The notes under the pieces were generated by a model. That model saw only the letters and a list, made by a program, of their open reading frames with translations. It was not told the origin of the DNA and searched no databases. The position numbers and the translations under genes are program-made. A stretch of DNA of 64,000 nucleotides, from contig JABDHK010000002.1 of NCBI GenBank assembly GCA_012972835.1, positions 45,564 to 109,563 of the forward strand, in the 5' to 3' direction. Each line of letters opens with the position of its first letter. Within the stretch, counting starts at the first letter, position 1. This stretch comes from Chlorobiaceae bacterium (GTDB lineage Bacteria > Bacteroidota > Chlorobiia > Chlorobiales > Chlorobiaceae). Below, one piece after another: positions 19,791 to 31,668 of the stretch.

Positions 19791-20500
19791 AGGACGGAAA
19801 GAGAGCGTTCAACCTCAAGCGTCAGTGAATCACGGTTAAGCCCGTAATCAGGCAAATGGCCATCGTTCTGCAGAACATCAAGCAGGCGATTATCGTCGCC
19901 TTGGGCAAAGGGTGCATCGACCGAAACATGCCGACCGGCAATTTTCAGTGTATCTGCGACATCCTGGGAATCCATCTCAAGAAGAGTGGCAAGCTCCCTT
20001 GTATTTGGGTCTCGTTCAAACTCCTGTTCAAGCTGACTGTATGCCTTGCTGATTTTATTGAGAGTACCAACCCTGTTCAAAGGAAGCCTTACAATTCTCG
20101 ACTGCTCGGCCAACGCCTGGAGAATGGATTGGCGAATCCACCATACCGCATAGGAGATAAACTTGAATCCGCGGGTTTCATCAAACCGTTTTGCCGCCTT
20201 GATAAGACCAAGATTTCCTTCATTGATCAAGTCACCAAGGGTCAGTCCCTGGTTTTGATATTGTTTAGCAACGGAGACTACAAATCGTAAATTGCCTTTT
20301 ATCAATTTGTCAAGAGCACGTTTTGCCCGTTTGTATTCAGTCGTATCGACCGGCATATCAAAGCCCTCCTTGATAGCCTTGGTCAATTTGACCTCATCTT
20401 CGGCTGTCAACAGATCATATTTTCCTATCTCCTGCAGGTAACGATCAAGAGAAAGGCTCTCGCGATTTGTTATCTGTTTGCTTATTTTAAGCTGCCTCAT
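19601..20500 (-). CDS. rpoD: Primary RNA polymerase sigma factor (RpoD/SigA)
   Basis: Housekeeping sigma-70 of the short Bacteroidetes/Chlorobi type (299 residues, no region 1.1 and no large non-conserved insert). Region 1.2 starts with [14 protein letters not shown]. Region 2 has [17 protein letters not shown] and the -10 recognition helix [16 protein letters not shown]. Region 3 follows, and region 4.2 is [24 protein letters not shown] for -35 recognition. ATG 20500 has a strong AGGAGAAAG 7 nt upstream. It stands alone between the DUF62 gene and valS. A short piece of its coding sequence is repeated just downstream. Confidence 0.96.
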   Translation of the reverse strand: MRQLKISKQITNRESLSLDRYLQEIGKYDLLTAEDEVKLTKAIKEGFDMPVDTTEYKRAKRALDKLIKGNLRFVVSVAKQYQNQGLTLGDLINEGNLGLIKAAKRFDETRGFKFISYAVWWIRQSILQALAEQSRIVRLPLNRVGTLNKISKAYSQLEQEFERDPNTRELATLLEMDSQDVADTLKIAGRHVSVDAPFAQGDDNRLLDVLQNDGHLPDYGLNRDSLTLEVERSLSVLAPREADVIKSYFGIGMDNPLTLEEIGEKFKLTRERVRQIKEKAIRRLRQSAYSKILKEYIGS

Positions 20501-20673
20501 TTATATCTTTCTCCTTGCGAACTTCACCGATTTAAACCTGTCCTGACGGCTTGCATGATACCGAAAAAACCACAAAATATCATTTCAGGCTGATTATATC
20601 TAAAAAAACGATTTTTTTCTTCCCTCCACCTTCTTGAAGCGTAAAGTATATAACCTTATAACTCGATACGCAC

Positions 20674-23385
20674 TCAGTCATTAAGAACTGTCAAGTTGCT
20701 GTTGAGCTTTGAAAGATTATCCACAGCTTCACTGAGTTTTTCACGTTCTTTGGCAATAACATCAGGAGGTGCATTATCAGCAAATCCCCTGTTTGCAAGC
20801 TTTTTCTGGAGCGAGATAACATATGATGAAATATTACTGATCTCTTTCTGGAGACGCGCCCGCTCTTTATCAAAAGATATTAACCCCTCAAGCAACACAA
20901 ATAGTTCATTACCCTCGACAACTGATCCTGCCGCATGTCGTGGTCGCTCTCCATCGCTCATCACCTTTGGAATACATTGGCCAAGCGCCGAAACAAGCGG
21001 AAGGTTAGCTTCAAAAACCAGGCGATCGACATCGTTGCAAGGCCAGAGCAGGATTTCAGCCTCGCTGCTGTGTGAAACCCCGAACAATGATCGTAGACTT
21101 CTGACCTCGCTAACCAGCTTCTGTATCAAGGTAAAGCCACGAACATCCAACCCGGAAAACCTGGGATCGGAAAGCGGCATCGGCGAAAGTGCAATACTTT
21201 CAGTTGAAGGACGCTGAAGAATTTGATGCCATATTTCATCGGTAATAAAGGGCATGACTGGATGCAGCGCTTTAAGGAAACCCTCAAGAACATGAACAGC
21301 AAGACAAACCGCCTGCTGGGCTTCCTCTCTTGTCAAATCTCCTGAAAGTTGAACTTTGAGCGCTTCAAGATACCAGCCACAGTATTCACCCCAGAAGAAG
21401 TCATAGAGTAGCCGGACAATATCATTAACCCTGAACTGAGTGAAAGCGGTATGGTAGCGGTCGAGCATGTTATGATAACCAGCAAGAAGCCACTCTCCGG
21501 CCAGATCAAAACTTCCGGCAAGTGGATTGAAATCCTGGTAAACCGCTGAAAACTCTTCATGATTACCGAAATACTTTTCACGCTGCATAAAGACAAGACG
21601 CGAGGCATTCCAAATTTTTGTGGCGAAATTTCGTCCAAGTTCACATTTCTCCTCGCCAAACAAGACATCCTGGCCGAGAGGAGCAATATAAATAATGGTG
21701 AAGCGCAGGGCATCAGTACCGTAGGTGTCCATGACCTTAATGGGATCAGGGGAGTTACCCAGGGACTTTGAAAGTTTCTGCCCTTTCATGTCGCGGATAA
21801 TGCTGGTGAAATAGACATTCCGGAACGGCACCTCTCCTTTAAAATAAAGTCCTGCCATGATCATTCTGGCAACCCAGAAAAATATGATGTCCGGTCCGGT
21901 TACAAGGGTATCGGTCGGATAAAAGGATCTCAGATCGTCGTTATCGCTATGCTGACCACTCCATCCAAGAGTTGTGAGCGGCCAGAGCCATGAAGAGAAC
22001 CAGGTATCAAGCACATCATCGTCCTGAACAAGCTTGTCCGTGCCGGCAAGATGACAGGCCTCATCATAGGTTGCAGCAACCCATACCTTGCCTTCTGTAT
22101 CGTACCAGGCTGGAATGCGGTGTCCCCACCAGAGCTGGCGGGAGATGCACCAGTCCCGAATATTTCCCATCCAGTGACGATAGGTGTTGATCCAGTGCGG
22201 TGGATGAAAGCGGATATCTCCTTCGTTGACAACCTGCAAGGCACGTTCTGCGAGAGGCTCCATCCTGACAAACCACTGCTCGGAGAGATAGGGCTCAACA
22301 ACCACATCAGCCCGTTCAGAATAACCTACATTGTGTTCATACTCTTCAACACGAACAAGATTGCCAAGCTCTTCGAGATCCTTGAGAATCTTTTTGCGCG
22401 CATCAAACCGGTCCATACCGCCATATCCGAATGTATCGGTCATCCTTCCGTCTTTTCCTACAACCGATATTGCCTGAAGATTATGTCGTTTGCCAACTTC
22501 ATAATCGTTTGCATCATGTGCCGGAGTTATTTTCAGCGCTCCGGTACCAAACTCGATATCGACATAATCATCTGCAATAATAGGGATATGCCTGCCTGCT
22601 ACCGGCACAATGGCAAGCTCGCCTACCAGATCACGATAACGGGAATCCCCCGGGTTGACAGCAATGGCCACATCACCAAGAATGGTTTCCGGCCTGACAG
22701 TGGCAATGGTAATGTATCGTCCGGGATGGTTGACCAGGGCGTACTGTACATAGACAAGATTATCCCTGCGAGGCTTCATGATCACCTCCTCATCAGAGAG
22801 AGCGGTCTGTGAAACCGGGCACCAGTTAATAATGCGGGTGCCACGATAGATCAATCCATCGCGATAAAGGGTAATAAAGGCATTGATAACAGCTTGTGAG
22901 GCGCGTTCATCCATGGTAAAAAGATTACGACGCCAGTCACATGAGATGCCCAGCCTGCGCAACTGCTTGAGAATGAGACCACCATACTCATCCCTCCACT
23001 GCCATACATGGTCGAGAAACTCCTTTCGCCCGAGATCGTGACGGGTTATCCCTTCGCGTTTGAGCTTCTTCTCGACCACAGTCTGCGTCGCTATACCGGC
23101 ATGATCGGTACCGGGAAGCCACAAGGCCTCATGCCCGGTCATACGATTGTAACGAATAAAAATATCCTGGAGCGTATGATTCAGAACATGGCCAAGCGTA
23201 AGACTTCCTGTAACATTGGGAGGAGGCATGAGGACGGTATAGGGAGCTTTGCCGCCGTCCAGCACACGGGAGCTCTCGGCATGAAAGCTCCCTATCGCTT
23301 CCCAGTGCGCACTTCGCCAGCGGTCTTCTACCTCTTGATGATTATAGCTCTTGTCCAGATTGAATGATACCGTCTGATCGCTCAT
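20674..23385 (-). CDS. valS: Valyl-tRNA synthetase
   Basis: Class I aminoacyl-tRNA synthetase charging tRNA-Val, 903 residues. The ATP-binding signature is TLGH (in [13 protein letters not shown] near residue 55-67), the usual variant of HIGH in Val[12 protein letters not shown] follows. The KMSKS loop is KLSKS ([10 protein letters not shown] near 540). An editing CP1 domain lies between them, and the C-terminus is the coiled-coil arm ([28 protein letters not shown]) that contacts the tRNA. All parts are intact. It is 30 nt downstream of clpP on the same strand. Confidence 0.97.
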   Translation of the reverse strand: MSDQTVSFNLDKSYNHQEVEDRWRSAHWEAIGSFHAESSRVLDGGKAPYTVLMPPPNVTGSLTLGHVLNHTLQDIFIRYNRMTGHEALWLPGTDHAGIATQTVVEKKLKREGITRHDLGRKEFLDHVWQWRDEYGGLILKQLRRLGISCDWRRNLFTMDERASQAVINAFITLYRDGLIYRGTRIINWCPVSQTALSDEEVIMKPRRDNLVYVQYALVNHPGRYITIATVRPETILGDVAIAVNPGDSRYRDLVGELAIVPVAGRHIPIIADDYVDIEFGTGALKITPAHDANDYEVGKRHNLQAISVVGKDGRMTDTFGYGGMDRFDARKKILKDLEELGNLVRVEEYEHNVGYSERADVVVEPYLSEQWFVRMEPLAERALQVVNEGDIRFHPPHWINTYRHWMGNIRDWCISRQLWWGHRIPAWYDTEGKVWVAATYDEACHLAGTDKLVQDDDVLDTWFSSWLWPLTTLGWSGQHSDNDDLRSFYPTDTLVTGPDIIFFWVARMIMAGLYFKGEVPFRNVYFTSIIRDMKGQKLSKSLGNSPDPIKVMDTYGTDALRFTIIYIAPLGQDVLFGEEKCELGRNFATKIWNASRLVFMQREKYFGNHEEFSAVYQDFNPLAGSFDLAGEWLLAGYHNMLDRYHTAFTQFRVNDIVRLLYDFFWGEYCGWYLEALKVQLSGDLTREEAQQAVCLAVHVLEGFLKALHPVMPFITDEIWHQILQRPSTESIALSPMPLSDPRFSGLDVRGFTLIQKLVSEVRSLRSLFGVSHSSEAEILLWPCNDVDRLVFEANLPLVSALGQCIPKVMSDGERPRHAAGSVVEGNELFVLLEGLISFDKERARLQKEISNISSYVISLQKKLANRGFADNAPPDVIAKEREKLSEAVDNLSKLNSNLTVLND

Positions 23386-23415
23386 GATAAAAATATCGGT
23401 TACTTCTTATAAGGG

Positions 23416-24093
23416 TTAGTCTTTCTTTTCAGGCATGGGACGTTTTTCGAAAATAGAGTCGATAAGACCATACTCAAGAGCCTCGGTGGCGTTCATCCAG
23501 CGATCTCTTTCGGAATCCTCCCTTATCTGGACTACATCTTTCCCCGTATGGCGAGCAAGCAGTTCATCAAGCAAGTGGCGGATCTTTTCAATTTCACGCG
23601 CCTGAATAATGATGTCAGTTTCCTGTCCATGGGCACCACCGGAAGGCTGGTGAATCATTATCCTTGAATGAGGAAGCGATGCCCTCTTGCCTTTTGCTCC
23701 ACTTGCAAGAAGAAATGCTCCCATACTTGCTGCCATGCCAACACAGACGGTTGAGACATCAGGACGGATATACTGTATGGTGTCGTAAATCCCAAGACCT
23801 GCTGAGACACTTCCACCCGGAGAGTTAACATAGATATAGATATCTCGTTCCGGGTCCTCTGACTCAAGAAAAATAAGCTGGGCCATGATCAAGCCTGCAA
23901 CATGTTCGTCAATGCCGCTGCCAAGAAAAATAATACGCTCCCTCAAAAGCCTTGAAAAAATATCGAAGGCTCTCTCGCCCCTGCCCGAGGTCTCTATAAC
24001 CATGGGAACAAGAGTGTTGGTGATGCTCTGCTCTATAGCTCCCGAATACATTTTTTTGGCGTGATGCTCAAAACCGAAATTAATATTTGCCAT
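23416..24093 (-). CDS. clpP: ATP-dependent Clp protease proteolytic subunit
   Basis: Serine protease that forms the tetradecameric barrel used by ClpX/ClpA unfoldases. The 225 residues include the catalytic Ser123 in [11 protein letters not shown] and His148 in [10 protein letters not shown]. The oxyanion glycines NSPGGS are near residue 90, and the catalytic Asp is expected near residue 197. The product is a little longer at the N-terminus than E. coli mature ClpP, perhaps a processed propeptide. ATG 24093 has AGGGAAG upstream. No clpX is nearby. Divergent from thyX across a 240-nt region. Confidence 0.96.
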   Translation of the reverse strand: MANINFGFEHHAKKMYSGAIEQSITNTLVPMVIETSGRGERAFDIFSRLLRERIIFLGSGIDEHVAGLIMAQLIFLESEDPERDIYIYVNSPGGSVSAGLGIYDTIQYIRPDVSTVCVGMAASMGAFLLASGAKGKRASLPHSRIMIHQPSGGAHGQETDIIIQAREIEKIRHLLDELLARHTGKDVVQIREDSERDRWMNATEALEYGLIDSIFEKRPMPEKKD

Positions 24094-24336
24094 AACTTCC
24101 CTGTCGTTTGAATTTGTAGCGCAGTTATAAAATCAGAGCGGAATCGAATGAACCTCATGAAATAAAACCCGATTTCCAATCTCTGGTATGAAATAGTTAA
24201 AATACATAGTGATAACAACAAATCAAGAATTACGGTTCCAATTAGCAAAAAAGGATGCTTTCTGCCAAAAATGGAACAGCCGGAAAAAATGTTTCGGTAT
24301 ATTCAGAAAACAAAAATCAAAAACCACATTAGGGAT

Positions 24337-24987
24337 ATGCAGGTACGCCTTATTTCGGTCACAGCTCCGCTTATCCAGGTTGACAACCAGCAACTTTCTC
24401 CAGAAGGGCTTATAGCCTACTGTGCAAGAGTTTCCAGCCCTCGCCAGGAGACGCTTGATTATGAAAAACTGCTCTCCTACTGTATTGCGCACCGACACTG
24501 GAGCGTCTTTGAGATGGTGGATATGAGTGTTGAAATTGTGACATCACGAGCTATTTCACCGCAGATTCTCCGGCACAAGAGCTTTCAGTTCCAGGAATTC
24601 TCACAACGGTATGCCGAAGCGCAGGAGATTGAACGATACCAGCCAAGACGCCAGGACAGCAAAAACAGGCAAAACTCATTGGATGATCTCGACGATGCAA
24701 CGAAACAATGGTTTGACAAGGCGCAGGAGCGGATTGGAAGTATAGCCCTTGAACAATACAAAAGCGCTCTTGAAAAAGGGATTGCCAAGGAGTGCGCAAG
24801 AGTGCTTCTGCCGTTGGGCACCCAGACAAAACTCTATATGAAGGGCTCTGTCAGAAGCTGGATACATTATCTGGAGGTACGAACAGATAAAAGCACACAA
24901 CAAGAGCACCAGGAAATTGCCATTGCTATCAAAAAGATTTTTATGGAACAATTCCCTGTTACTGCTGCAGCACTCGGCTGGCGCTAA
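24337..24987 (+). CDS. thyX: Flavin-dependent thymidylate synthase ThyX
   Basis: ThyX makes dTMP from dUMP with methylene-tetrahydrofolate, FAD and NADPH, replacing ThyA. The signature RHRxxSxNExSxRY appears as R79[13 protein letters not shown]92, with Lys in place of the second Arg. The C-terminus has [17 protein letters not shown] and the [17 protein letters not shown] region, both typical. The frame extends upstream to 24271, but ATG 24337 gives the family N-terminus (MQVRLISVT). The 3' end overlaps accD by 4 nt tail to tail. Confidence 0.94.
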   Translation: MQVRLISVTAPLIQVDNQQLSPEGLIAYCARVSSPRQETLDYEKLLSYCIAHRHWSVFEMVDMSVEIVTSRAISPQILRHKSFQFQEFSQRYAEAQEIERYQPRRQDSKNRQNSLDDLDDATKQWFDKAQERIGSIALEQYKSALEKGIAKECARVLLPLGTQTKLYMKGSVRSWIHYLEVRTDKSTQQEHQEIAIAIKKIFMEQFPVTAAALGWR

Positions 24988-25823
24988 ACCTTCAACATTC
25001 CGAGCAGACTGACCAGCTGGCTTTTCAGTTCCCTCCGATGGATAATACGATCAAGAAAACCATGATCAAGCAAAAATTCTGCGCGCTGAAACCCTTCCGG
25101 CAAATCCCTTTTAATGGTATCCCTGATCACCCTGGGGCCAGCAAAGCCTATAAGGGCTTTAGGTTCGCTGATGTTGATATCGCCAAGCATGGCAAAGGAA
25201 GCACTGATGCCTCCCATCGTCGGATCAGTCAAAAGAGAGATGTATGGCAAACCTCTTTCACTGAGGCGGGTAAGGCGGGCGGCGGTTTTGGCCATCTGCA
25301 TGAGACTGAATGCACCTTCCATCATCCGGGCTCCGCCAGACTGGGAAATGATGAGGAGAGGCGCGTTCAGCTCAAGTGACTTATCTACCGCCCTGGCAAT
25401 TTTTTCGCCTACAACCGAAGCCATTGATCCACCGATAAAACCAAAATCCATAGCTGAAACAACAAGGGTATGCCCACCACTCTCTCCATAGGCATTTCGG
25501 CAAGCTTCAGTTTTTCCACTTTTTTCAATAGTATCGTAAACTCGATCTGTATATTTTTTGGTATCAATAAAACCAAGAGGATCAGCTGCACGCAGTTGAT
25601 CATCAAACTCGCTATACTTGTCGTCGTCAAAAAGTATTGAAAAATATTTATAGGGAGATATTCTGAAATGATGACCGCACCCCGAACAGGTATAAAAATG
25701 ATCTTCAAGCTGTTTTTTATGAAGCATCGCGCCGCACTCTTCACATTTCCACCACAATCCTTCCGGCATATCGCGCTTGTCGGTGGGATGTATTGAGGGT
25801 TTTACCCGTTTAAACCAAGCCAT
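24984..25823 (-). CDS. accD: Acetyl-CoA carboxylase carboxyltransferase beta subunit
   Basis: Part of the carboxyltransferase that makes malonyl-CoA for fatty acid synthesis, with AccA. The 279 residues begin with a zinc ribbon whose ligands are C27, C30, C46 and C49. A crotonase-like carboxyltransferase domain follows ([66 protein letters not shown]). ATG 25823 is preferred to a GTG two codons upstream. Head to head with the patatin-Omp85 gene over about 110 nt. Confidence 0.95.
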   Translation of the reverse strand: MAWFKRVKPSIHPTDKRDMPEGLWWKCEECGAMLHKKQLEDHFYTCSGCGHHFRISPYKYFSILFDDDKYSEFDDQLRAADPLGFIDTKKYTDRVYDTIEKSGKTEACRNAYGESGGHTLVVSAMDFGFIGGSMASVVGEKIARAVDKSLELNAPLLIISQSGGARMMEGAFSLMQMAKTAARLTRLSERGLPYISLLTDPTMGGISASFAMLGDINISEPKALIGFAGPRVIRDTIKRDLPEGFQRAEFLLDHGFLDRIIHRRELKSQLVSLLGMLKV

Positions 25824-25932
25824 TTTCACAATGAGGAGTAAAGATTATACATTAAAGATCAAGATATAAAGTCCGCATGAGATATCAAAAACAGACTTTA
25901 CAGGCCTCTTATCATAGGTTTTTGAACCAGGA

Positions 25933-28713
25933 GTGTTACCATTGTTGAACGTAAGAATACTTTTCTACATAGCCGCACTTATTGCCGCATTTCTTCAGGA
26001 AGTGACAGCTCCGTCTGCAGCCGTTGCTTCGACGGCCACGATTGTCTATCCAGACACGCTTGCACTTCCCCAACACCGCTTTACCTTGCGTCCCTCGATG
26101 AGGCCTGCAAGAAAAACCGTTGGGCTTGCCCTCTCAGGTGGAGGAGCCAATGGACTGTCACAGATTGGTGTGCTCAAGGCTTTTGATGAAGAGGGTGTTC
26201 CTGTTGATTATATTGCAGGCACAAGCATAGGCGCCATTATCGGCGCTCTCTACAGTTGCGGATACTACCCGGATAAACTTGAAGAAATTGCCCACTCTCT
26301 TCCCTGGCAATCAATTATTTCTCTGAATAATGATTATTCCCGGTCAAACATTTTTCTTGAACAGCAACGAATCCGCGACCGGGCATCCATCTCACTCCGG
26401 TTCGAGAAGCTGAAACTTCTCATGCCAAAATCCCTGAATTCCGCTCAGACAATGACCGAAACCCTCGATCTTCTCGTTTTGAACGGGATTTACAAGAGTG
26501 CTGGTGATTTTTCAACTCTTCCAGTCAATTTTCGGGCTGTATCAACCGACCTTATTTCTGGCAAGCGAATTACGCTGACCAATGGCTCTCTCTCAGAGGC
26601 TATGAGAGCCAGCAGCACATTGCCGATTCTTTTCGAGCCAGTCAACCGTGACGGCTATGAACTGGTTGATGGCGGGCTGGTTGCTAATTTACCAGTCGAT
26701 GAACTCGATACCGTCAACGCACACTATAAAATTGCCGTTGATACCCATGGCAGCATGTACTCGACCGGCAAAGAACTTGATCTGCCATGGAAAGCAGCCG
26801 ACCAGACCATGACTATCCTGACAAAACTGCAATATCCTGCACAGCTTGCAAAAGCCGATATCGTCATCACTCCAGACCTTAAGGGACATAAAGCTACCGA
26901 TTTTTCTGATATCAAAGCTCTTATTGATGCAGGTTATACACAAGGAAAAGTTTTTGTAAAGAGCATAAAACAGAGTATAGAAAACAAGGCTTCCCGCGGC
27001 CTCGCTATCCGGAAATATTCCAAAACACTCCTCTTTCCTGAAGATAGCCCGGAATTCAGGGAGCACTCCCTTATCGTTTCAGGCATTCTACAAGAAGCTT
27101 CTGACCTTGCAAAAACCCTGCACGACCTGCTTGCGACAGATATCTTCACCAGAGTTTATGCAGAGGTGGATAAGTACCGCAAAACGGTGACATTTCACCT
27201 TGATCCGCTGCCAAAAATAAATAAAATCACTGTCACGGGTGGGCCAGGCGATGCGCTTTCCCCAGAAGAGATTACCTCATGTTTCACTCCTGTAACCGGA
27301 CAAATCTATACCAACGCAGCAGGAACCAGAGCTCTTGAAGCACTGATAAACAAATATCGGAGCAAGGGATTCTGCCTTGTCACTATTGAACGCACATCAT
27401 TCAATGGGGACGCGCTTCAAGTGTCACTCTCTTCCGGCAAACCTGATGGTATCGAACTGAAGCGCGACAAGAACATCACAGGAGTTACCTCTATAAACCG
27501 GGAAATAAAAATTGATACCACTCAGGCACTTAGCCTGAATAAAGCCAAAGAGTCTGTCGATAATCTTTACGAAACCGGGGTATTTAGCTGCGTTTCACTC
27601 TCTCCTGAATCGCCGGCAGCCTCCTATACTCACCAAAATAGTCTGCTCAAGTTTTCTCTTGAAGAAAAGCCACCATCTGTGCTGAGGCTTGGATTGAGGT
27701 ATGATGAAACAAACAACGCCCAATTTCTTCTTGATTTCAGAAACGAAAATCTCGGCGGAACAACCAGTTCAATCGGTGGCTGGATGAAAGAAGGAAAAAG
27801 AAACAACCTGATTAATCTTGAGTTCAATATTCCACGTATAGAGTCAACTCACTTTACCATGTCATCTCGTCTCTTTTATGACGAACATCTCTTTGATAAT
27901 CGTGTTATAACATTTTCAAAAGCACTGTTTAATTCTCATTCAACTGAGTCTGGCAGCTATGGAATCCAGAAATATGGCATAAGCTCGGCATTCGGCACAA
28001 GAATCAATAAAAACGGACAATTTATTGTTGACATGACCATCCAGAACTCCCTCTCCTATGCTGATCAGGCGAATGGCTGGGCGCTCTCAACCGATAATCT
28101 CAATATCTTCTCCATTGGCACACAGTTTACTCTTGATTCAAGAAATGACCCCCTGATTCCAACTTCCGGCAGCTATACCAACTTCAGATATTCCAACTCT
28201 TCGGGATCACTCAACTTTCATGATATTTTCTGGCAGCTTTCTGGCAGCCATGAAGAGAACATCCCGCTCAGGAATCAAACCACACTGCAGCTTTCCGGAG
28301 TGTTCGGTCTGAGCAGCAGCACTATGCCACTGTCAGAAAAATTTTTCCTTGGTGGACCTGGAACAAGCTACAGCCAACAGTTCATCGGGTTGAAAGAAAA
28401 TGACCTTCCTGGAAACAATATTGCTGCTGCTGGCATACATCTGCGCTACACTCCCTCGTTCGCATTGCTCTTTCCAACCTCCTTTGTCCTTCATTACAAT
28501 GTCGGAAATGCCTGGGATGATAGGGATGAGATCTCTTTTGCACGTCTTATTCACGGCACTGGCACAAGCCTGATATGGGATACGCCTCTCGGTCCGGCAA
28601 GGTTCACGGTATCAAAAGCGTTCGCATTTCTTAAAACTGCGGCAAATAATGGCCCCTCATCGCTGGGATTTTCAGATACCATCTTTTATTTCAGTCTCGG
28701 TCATGACTTTTAA
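25933..28713 (+). CDS. Patatin-like phospholipase fused to POTRA/Omp85 beta-barrel
   Basis: A 926-residue surface-directed protein. After a signal-peptide-like N-terminus comes a patatin domain with the oxyanion glycines GLALSGGGANG, the nucleophile Ser98 in GTSIG and the catalytic Asp246 in DGG, so it is likely an active lipase. Residues about 400-575 form POTRA-like repeats. The rest is a 16-strand Omp85-type barrel, with the conserved FFLGGPGTSYSQQF and a final aromatic residue (HDF). This layout matches the PlpD/type Vd family of outer-membrane proteins. An AGGAG at 25929-25933 overlaps the GTG start; TTG 25942 is better spaced and may be the true start. Confidence 0.9.
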   Translation: MLPLLNVRILFYIAALIAAFLQEVTAPSAAVASTATIVYPDTLALPQHRFTLRPSMRPARKTVGLALSGGGANGLSQIGVLKAFDEEGVPVDYIAGTSIGAIIGALYSCGYYPDKLEEIAHSLPWQSIISLNNDYSRSNIFLEQQRIRDRASISLRFEKLKLLMPKSLNSAQTMTETLDLLVLNGIYKSAGDFSTLPVNFRAVSTDLISGKRITLTNGSLSEAMRASSTLPILFEPVNRDGYELVDGGLVANLPVDELDTVNAHYKIAVDTHGSMYSTGKELDLPWKAADQTMTILTKLQYPAQLAKADIVITPDLKGHKATDFSDIKALIDAGYTQGKVFVKSIKQSIENKASRGLAIRKYSKTLLFPEDSPEFREHSLIVSGILQEASDLAKTLHDLLATDIFTRVYAEVDKYRKTVTFHLDPLPKINKITVTGGPGDALSPEEITSCFTPVTGQIYTNAAGTRALEALINKYRSKGFCLVTIERTSFNGDALQVSLSSGKPDGIELKRDKNITGVTSINREIKIDTTQALSLNKAKESVDNLYETGVFSCVSLSPESPAASYTHQNSLLKFSLEEKPPSVLRLGLRYDETNNAQFLLDFRNENLGGTTSSIGGWMKEGKRNNLINLEFNIPRIESTHFTMSSRLFYDEHLFDNRVITFSKALFNSHSTESGSYGIQKYGISSAFGTRINKNGQFIVDMTIQNSLSYADQANGWALSTDNLNIFSIGTQFTLDSRNDPLIPTSGSYTNFRYSNSSGSLNFHDIFWQLSGSHEENIPLRNQTTLQLSGVFGLSSSTMPLSEKFFLGGPGTSYSQQFIGLKENDLPGNNIAAAGIHLRYTPSFALLFPTSFVLHYNVGNAWDDRDEISFARLIHGTGTSLIWDTPLGPARFTVSKAFAFLKTAANNGPSSLGFSDTIFYFSLGHDF

Positions 28714-28791
28714 GCCGAACTTTTTTGTATTTTTACGCACCCGCGCAACATCATAACGAAACCAAGCTCATGATCAAGGAACAACGATAGC

Positions 28792-29568
28792 GTGCACACC
28801 ATCCAGAAACCCCATATACTGGTCTGTAATGATGACGGCATTGAAGGCGAAGGCCTGCATGTGCTTGCCGCTGCGATGAAAAAAATAGGGAGAGTAACAG
28901 TCGTTGCACCAGCAGAGCCCCACAGCGGAATGAGCCATGCCATGACACTCGGGACTCCGTTAAGAATTAAAAAGTTTTTAAAAAACAATCATTTTTTCGG
29001 CTATACGGTTTCAGGTACCCCTGTGGACTGCATCAAGGTAGCACTGAGCCATATTCTACCATCAAAACCTGATCTTATTGTATCGGGCATCAATTACGGC
29101 AGCAACACAGCAATGAATACTTTATATTCAGGTACTGTAGCTGCGGCTCTTGAAGGGGCTATTCAGGGAATAACTTCTCTTGCATTTTCACTGACAACAT
29201 ACGAACATGCCGATTTCACTTATGCCGGGAAATTTGCACGAAAACTTGCACGAAAAGTGCTTCTTGAAGGACTCCCGCCAGATACCATTCTTTCTGTCAA
29301 TATCCCTAATCTACCGGAATCGCAGATATCTGGTATTGTAGTCACCCAGCAGGGCCGTTCTCGCTGGGAAGAGGATGCCATTGAACGAAACGATATGTTC
29401 AACAACCCATACTACTGGCTGAATGGTACACTACTGCTCCTTGATGAAGATATGCGCAAAGATGAGTTTGCTGTACGGCAAAATTATGTAGCTATTACCC
29501 CGCTTTCATGCGATTTTACCAACCATGGTTTTATCGGCACGCTTGAACAATGGAACCTGCAAAAATAA
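28792..29568 (+). CDS. surE: 5'/3'-nucleotidase SurE
   Basis: SurE is a metal-dependent survival phosphatase acting on nucleoside monophosphates and short polyphosphate. The 258-residue sequence has the N-terminal metal motif VCNDDG, then [10 protein letters not shown], the [25 protein letters not shown] active-site stretch and a normal C-terminus. The start is GTG at 28792, with AAGGA about 11 nt upstream. bshC begins 4 nt after its stop, so the two are co-transcribed. Confidence 0.95.
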   Translation: MHTIQKPHILVCNDDGIEGEGLHVLAAAMKKIGRVTVVAPAEPHSGMSHAMTLGTPLRIKKFLKNNHFFGYTVSGTPVDCIKVALSHILPSKPDLIVSGINYGSNTAMNTLYSGTVAAALEGAIQGITSLAFSLTTYEHADFTYAGKFARKLARKVLLEGLPPDTILSVNIPNLPESQISGIVVTQQGRSRWEEDAIERNDMFNNPYYWLNGTLLLLDEDMRKDEFAVRQNYVAITPLSCDFTNHGFIGTLEQWNLQK

Positions 29569-29572
29569 AAGA

Positions 29573-31264
29573 GTGAACACCTTTCTTCTTGACTACAAAC
29601 ATATCCTGACACCAAAAAAGGGATTTTCAAAACTTTTTCGCGACTATACTGCAGATGGTTCCGAACGTGCAGCATTGATTTCGGAGTGTTTTCACCTTGA
29701 TTACCAGAAAGAGGCGGATTACTACCGGCAACTTGGATTGCTCGGATCAAGAACGTTTGACCGCGAAACCATTACTCGACTTCTTGCAAGACAAAACAAA
29801 AGCTACGGATGCACAGAACTTCATCTGCGGGAGATTGAAAAGCTCCGATCTCCTCGATGTATGGCGGTGGTCACCGGACAGCAACTTGGACTCTTTACCG
29901 GACCTCTCTATACCATCTATAAAGCTCTGACGGCTATTATTTTTGCTGAACGCCAGAAATCGCTCTTTCCTGAATATGATTTTGTTCCGATCTTCTGGCT
30001 TGAAGGTGAAGATCACGACTACAATGAATCGGCCCACACAGCAATTTTTTCTGAAAACCAGATCGTTCACTTTAACCAGGATCCATACCGGCGCTTACCC
30101 GACCAGATGGTTGCCAACACCGTGTTTGGTGAAGAGGTAAGCCGTACGGTCGAGGCATTTCTCAAGTTTCTGCCAGATTCAACCCATAAAGAGAGCATAT
30201 CGAACATCCTCAACGAGTGCTACTATCCAGGAAGCACCTTCGAAATGAGCTTTGCCCGTACCATGATGCAGTTGTTCAAGGAACAGCCACTGATTCTGCT
30301 TTCGAGCAATGACCCCGATTTCAAGCGACTTTCACGCAACATTTTTCTGCGGGAACTCTCCTCTTCGCCAGCATCCTCCTATAATGTCGTTGCACAGAGT
30401 TCCCGATTGGAAAGCCTTGGCTACACGGCACAGACAAAACCGAGAACAGTCAATCTTTTTTATATCAACCAGCATGGACAGCGTCAAAAAATAGAACACC
30501 CGTCAGAGGACTCTTTCTCCATTGTGCCCGACAAACAACAATATTCCAGACACCAGATACTTGAACTCTGCGAGGATCACCCTGAACAGTTCAGCCCCAA
30601 TGTTGTGCTCCGGCCAATTGTTCAGGATTACGTTCTGCCAACCTTTGCCAGCATTGCCGGTCCTGGAGAGATCAGCTATCTGGCACAGTACCGCAAGAAT
30701 TACGAGCATTTCGGCATCTCCATGCCTTTTATAATCCCGAGAGGAAGTTTTACGCTGGTTGAACCGAAAATAAACAAGATCATGGACAAACTGCTGAAGG
30801 TCACCGGAAAACCGGGATTTTCACGCAAGCAGATCTATCATGCAGTTTTTGGTGACCTTCAGCAGGTTAAAAAAAATGCGGTTGGTATCTCGGAAAACCC
30901 CCAACTTGAAGCGCTGTTCGAGCAGACAAAGGTGGAAATTCTCCGGGCTTTAGCCACTCTCGGTCCAGCACTTGCCCAAATCGATCCAACTCTGGAACCT
31001 CTTCTGGCCGCTTCAAAAGTACAATCGAGCAAAATTGTCGAAGGCATAGAACAGAAGACATGGAAGGCAAGCAGGCGCAAACACGAAGAGCTGCTTGAGC
31101 AGATCCTGAAAGCCGAAACAGCACTATTTCCGGAAGGAGTTCCTCAGGAAAGAGTGATCAATATTTTTTATTATCTCAACAAATACGGTATGGAGCTCAT
31201 CGATACCCTGAAAAACCTGCTTAGCGGTCATTCAACCGAATCGCACATCATTGTCGAGTTATAG
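29573..31264 (+). CDS. bshC: Bacillithiol biosynthesis cysteine-adding enzyme BshC
   Basis: BshC adds cysteine to glucosaminyl malate in the last step of bacillithiol synthesis. The 563-residue product shows the family pattern: [23 protein letters not shown] near residue 100, [14 protein letters not shown] near 140, and [12 protein letters not shown] near residue 390 before a long coiled-coil region (about 400-545). GTG 29573, 4 nt after surE, is taken as start; an upstream ATG at 29525 would overlap surE by 44 nt. Chlorobiaceae are known to make (N-methyl-)bacillithiol, which fits. No other bsh genes are in the window. Confidence 0.92.
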   Translation: MNTFLLDYKHILTPKKGFSKLFRDYTADGSERAALISECFHLDYQKEADYYRQLGLLGSRTFDRETITRLLARQNKSYGCTELHLREIEKLRSPRCMAVVTGQQLGLFTGPLYTIYKALTAIIFAERQKSLFPEYDFVPIFWLEGEDHDYNESAHTAIFSENQIVHFNQDPYRRLPDQMVANTVFGEEVSRTVEAFLKFLPDSTHKESISNILNECYYPGSTFEMSFARTMMQLFKEQPLILLSSNDPDFKRLSRNIFLRELSSSPASSYNVVAQSSRLESLGYTAQTKPRTVNLFYINQHGQRQKIEHPSEDSFSIVPDKQQYSRHQILELCEDHPEQFSPNVVLRPIVQDYVLPTFASIAGPGEISYLAQYRKNYEHFGISMPFIIPRGSFTLVEPKINKIMDKLLKVTGKPGFSRKQIYHAVFGDLQQVKKNAVGISENPQLEALFEQTKVEILRALATLGPALAQIDPTLEPLLAASKVQSSKIVEGIEQKTWKASRRKHEELLEQILKAETALFPEGVPQERVINIFYYLNKYGMELIDTLKNLLSGHSTESHIIVEL

Positions 31265-31279
31265 AGAGATTCAGAAACC

Positions 31280-31603
31280 TCAGGCTTTCTTATCTGTAAC
31301 CTTTTGTTCATCATCTTTCTGCAGCATATGACAACAGTTACAGACAAGATTGCGAAGCTCATCAGACGAGGCCTCTTCACAGATTTTTTTAACCGCAGCT
31401 TTTATCTCCTGACGGTATACCCTGCTCCTTATTGATTGCATTCCTCGCTTCTTATGGATATACTGTGATACTGCAGCTGGAGTAACACCGAGTTTTTTGG
31501 CTGCCTGCGACTGGGTCATTCCCGTTTTGACAAGCTCAATAGCAAGATCAGCCCTGATTTGAGGAAGATGATACCAAACGGCTTTTTCACAGGGAAATAT
31601 CAC
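31280..31603 (-). CDS. Small HTH regulator with cysteine-rich C-terminus
   Basis: A 107-residue predicted transcriptional regulator. The helix-turn-helix MTQSQAAKKLGVTPAAVSQYI (about residues 29-49) resembles the COG2522-type XRE-like regulators. The C-terminal half has three cysteines in C-N-C-C (about residues 89-92) and another in KKICEEASS; together they could bind a metal or Fe-S cluster. The start is GTG at 31603. It faces a haem-binding protein gene head to head with 65 nt between them, so it may control it. That is inference. It ends 15 nt from bshC, tail to tail. Confidence 0.8.
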   Translation of the reverse strand: MIFPCEKAVWYHLPQIRADLAIELVKTGMTQSQAAKKLGVTPAAVSQYIHKKRGMQSIRSRVYRQEIKAAVKKICEEASSDELRNLVCNCCHMLQKDDEQKVTDKKA

Positions 31604-31668
31604 GACACACTATTTTGAAATTAACGGAATAGTTAAAAGAGTTTCATTCAGCACTGCCCCAGGAATAC

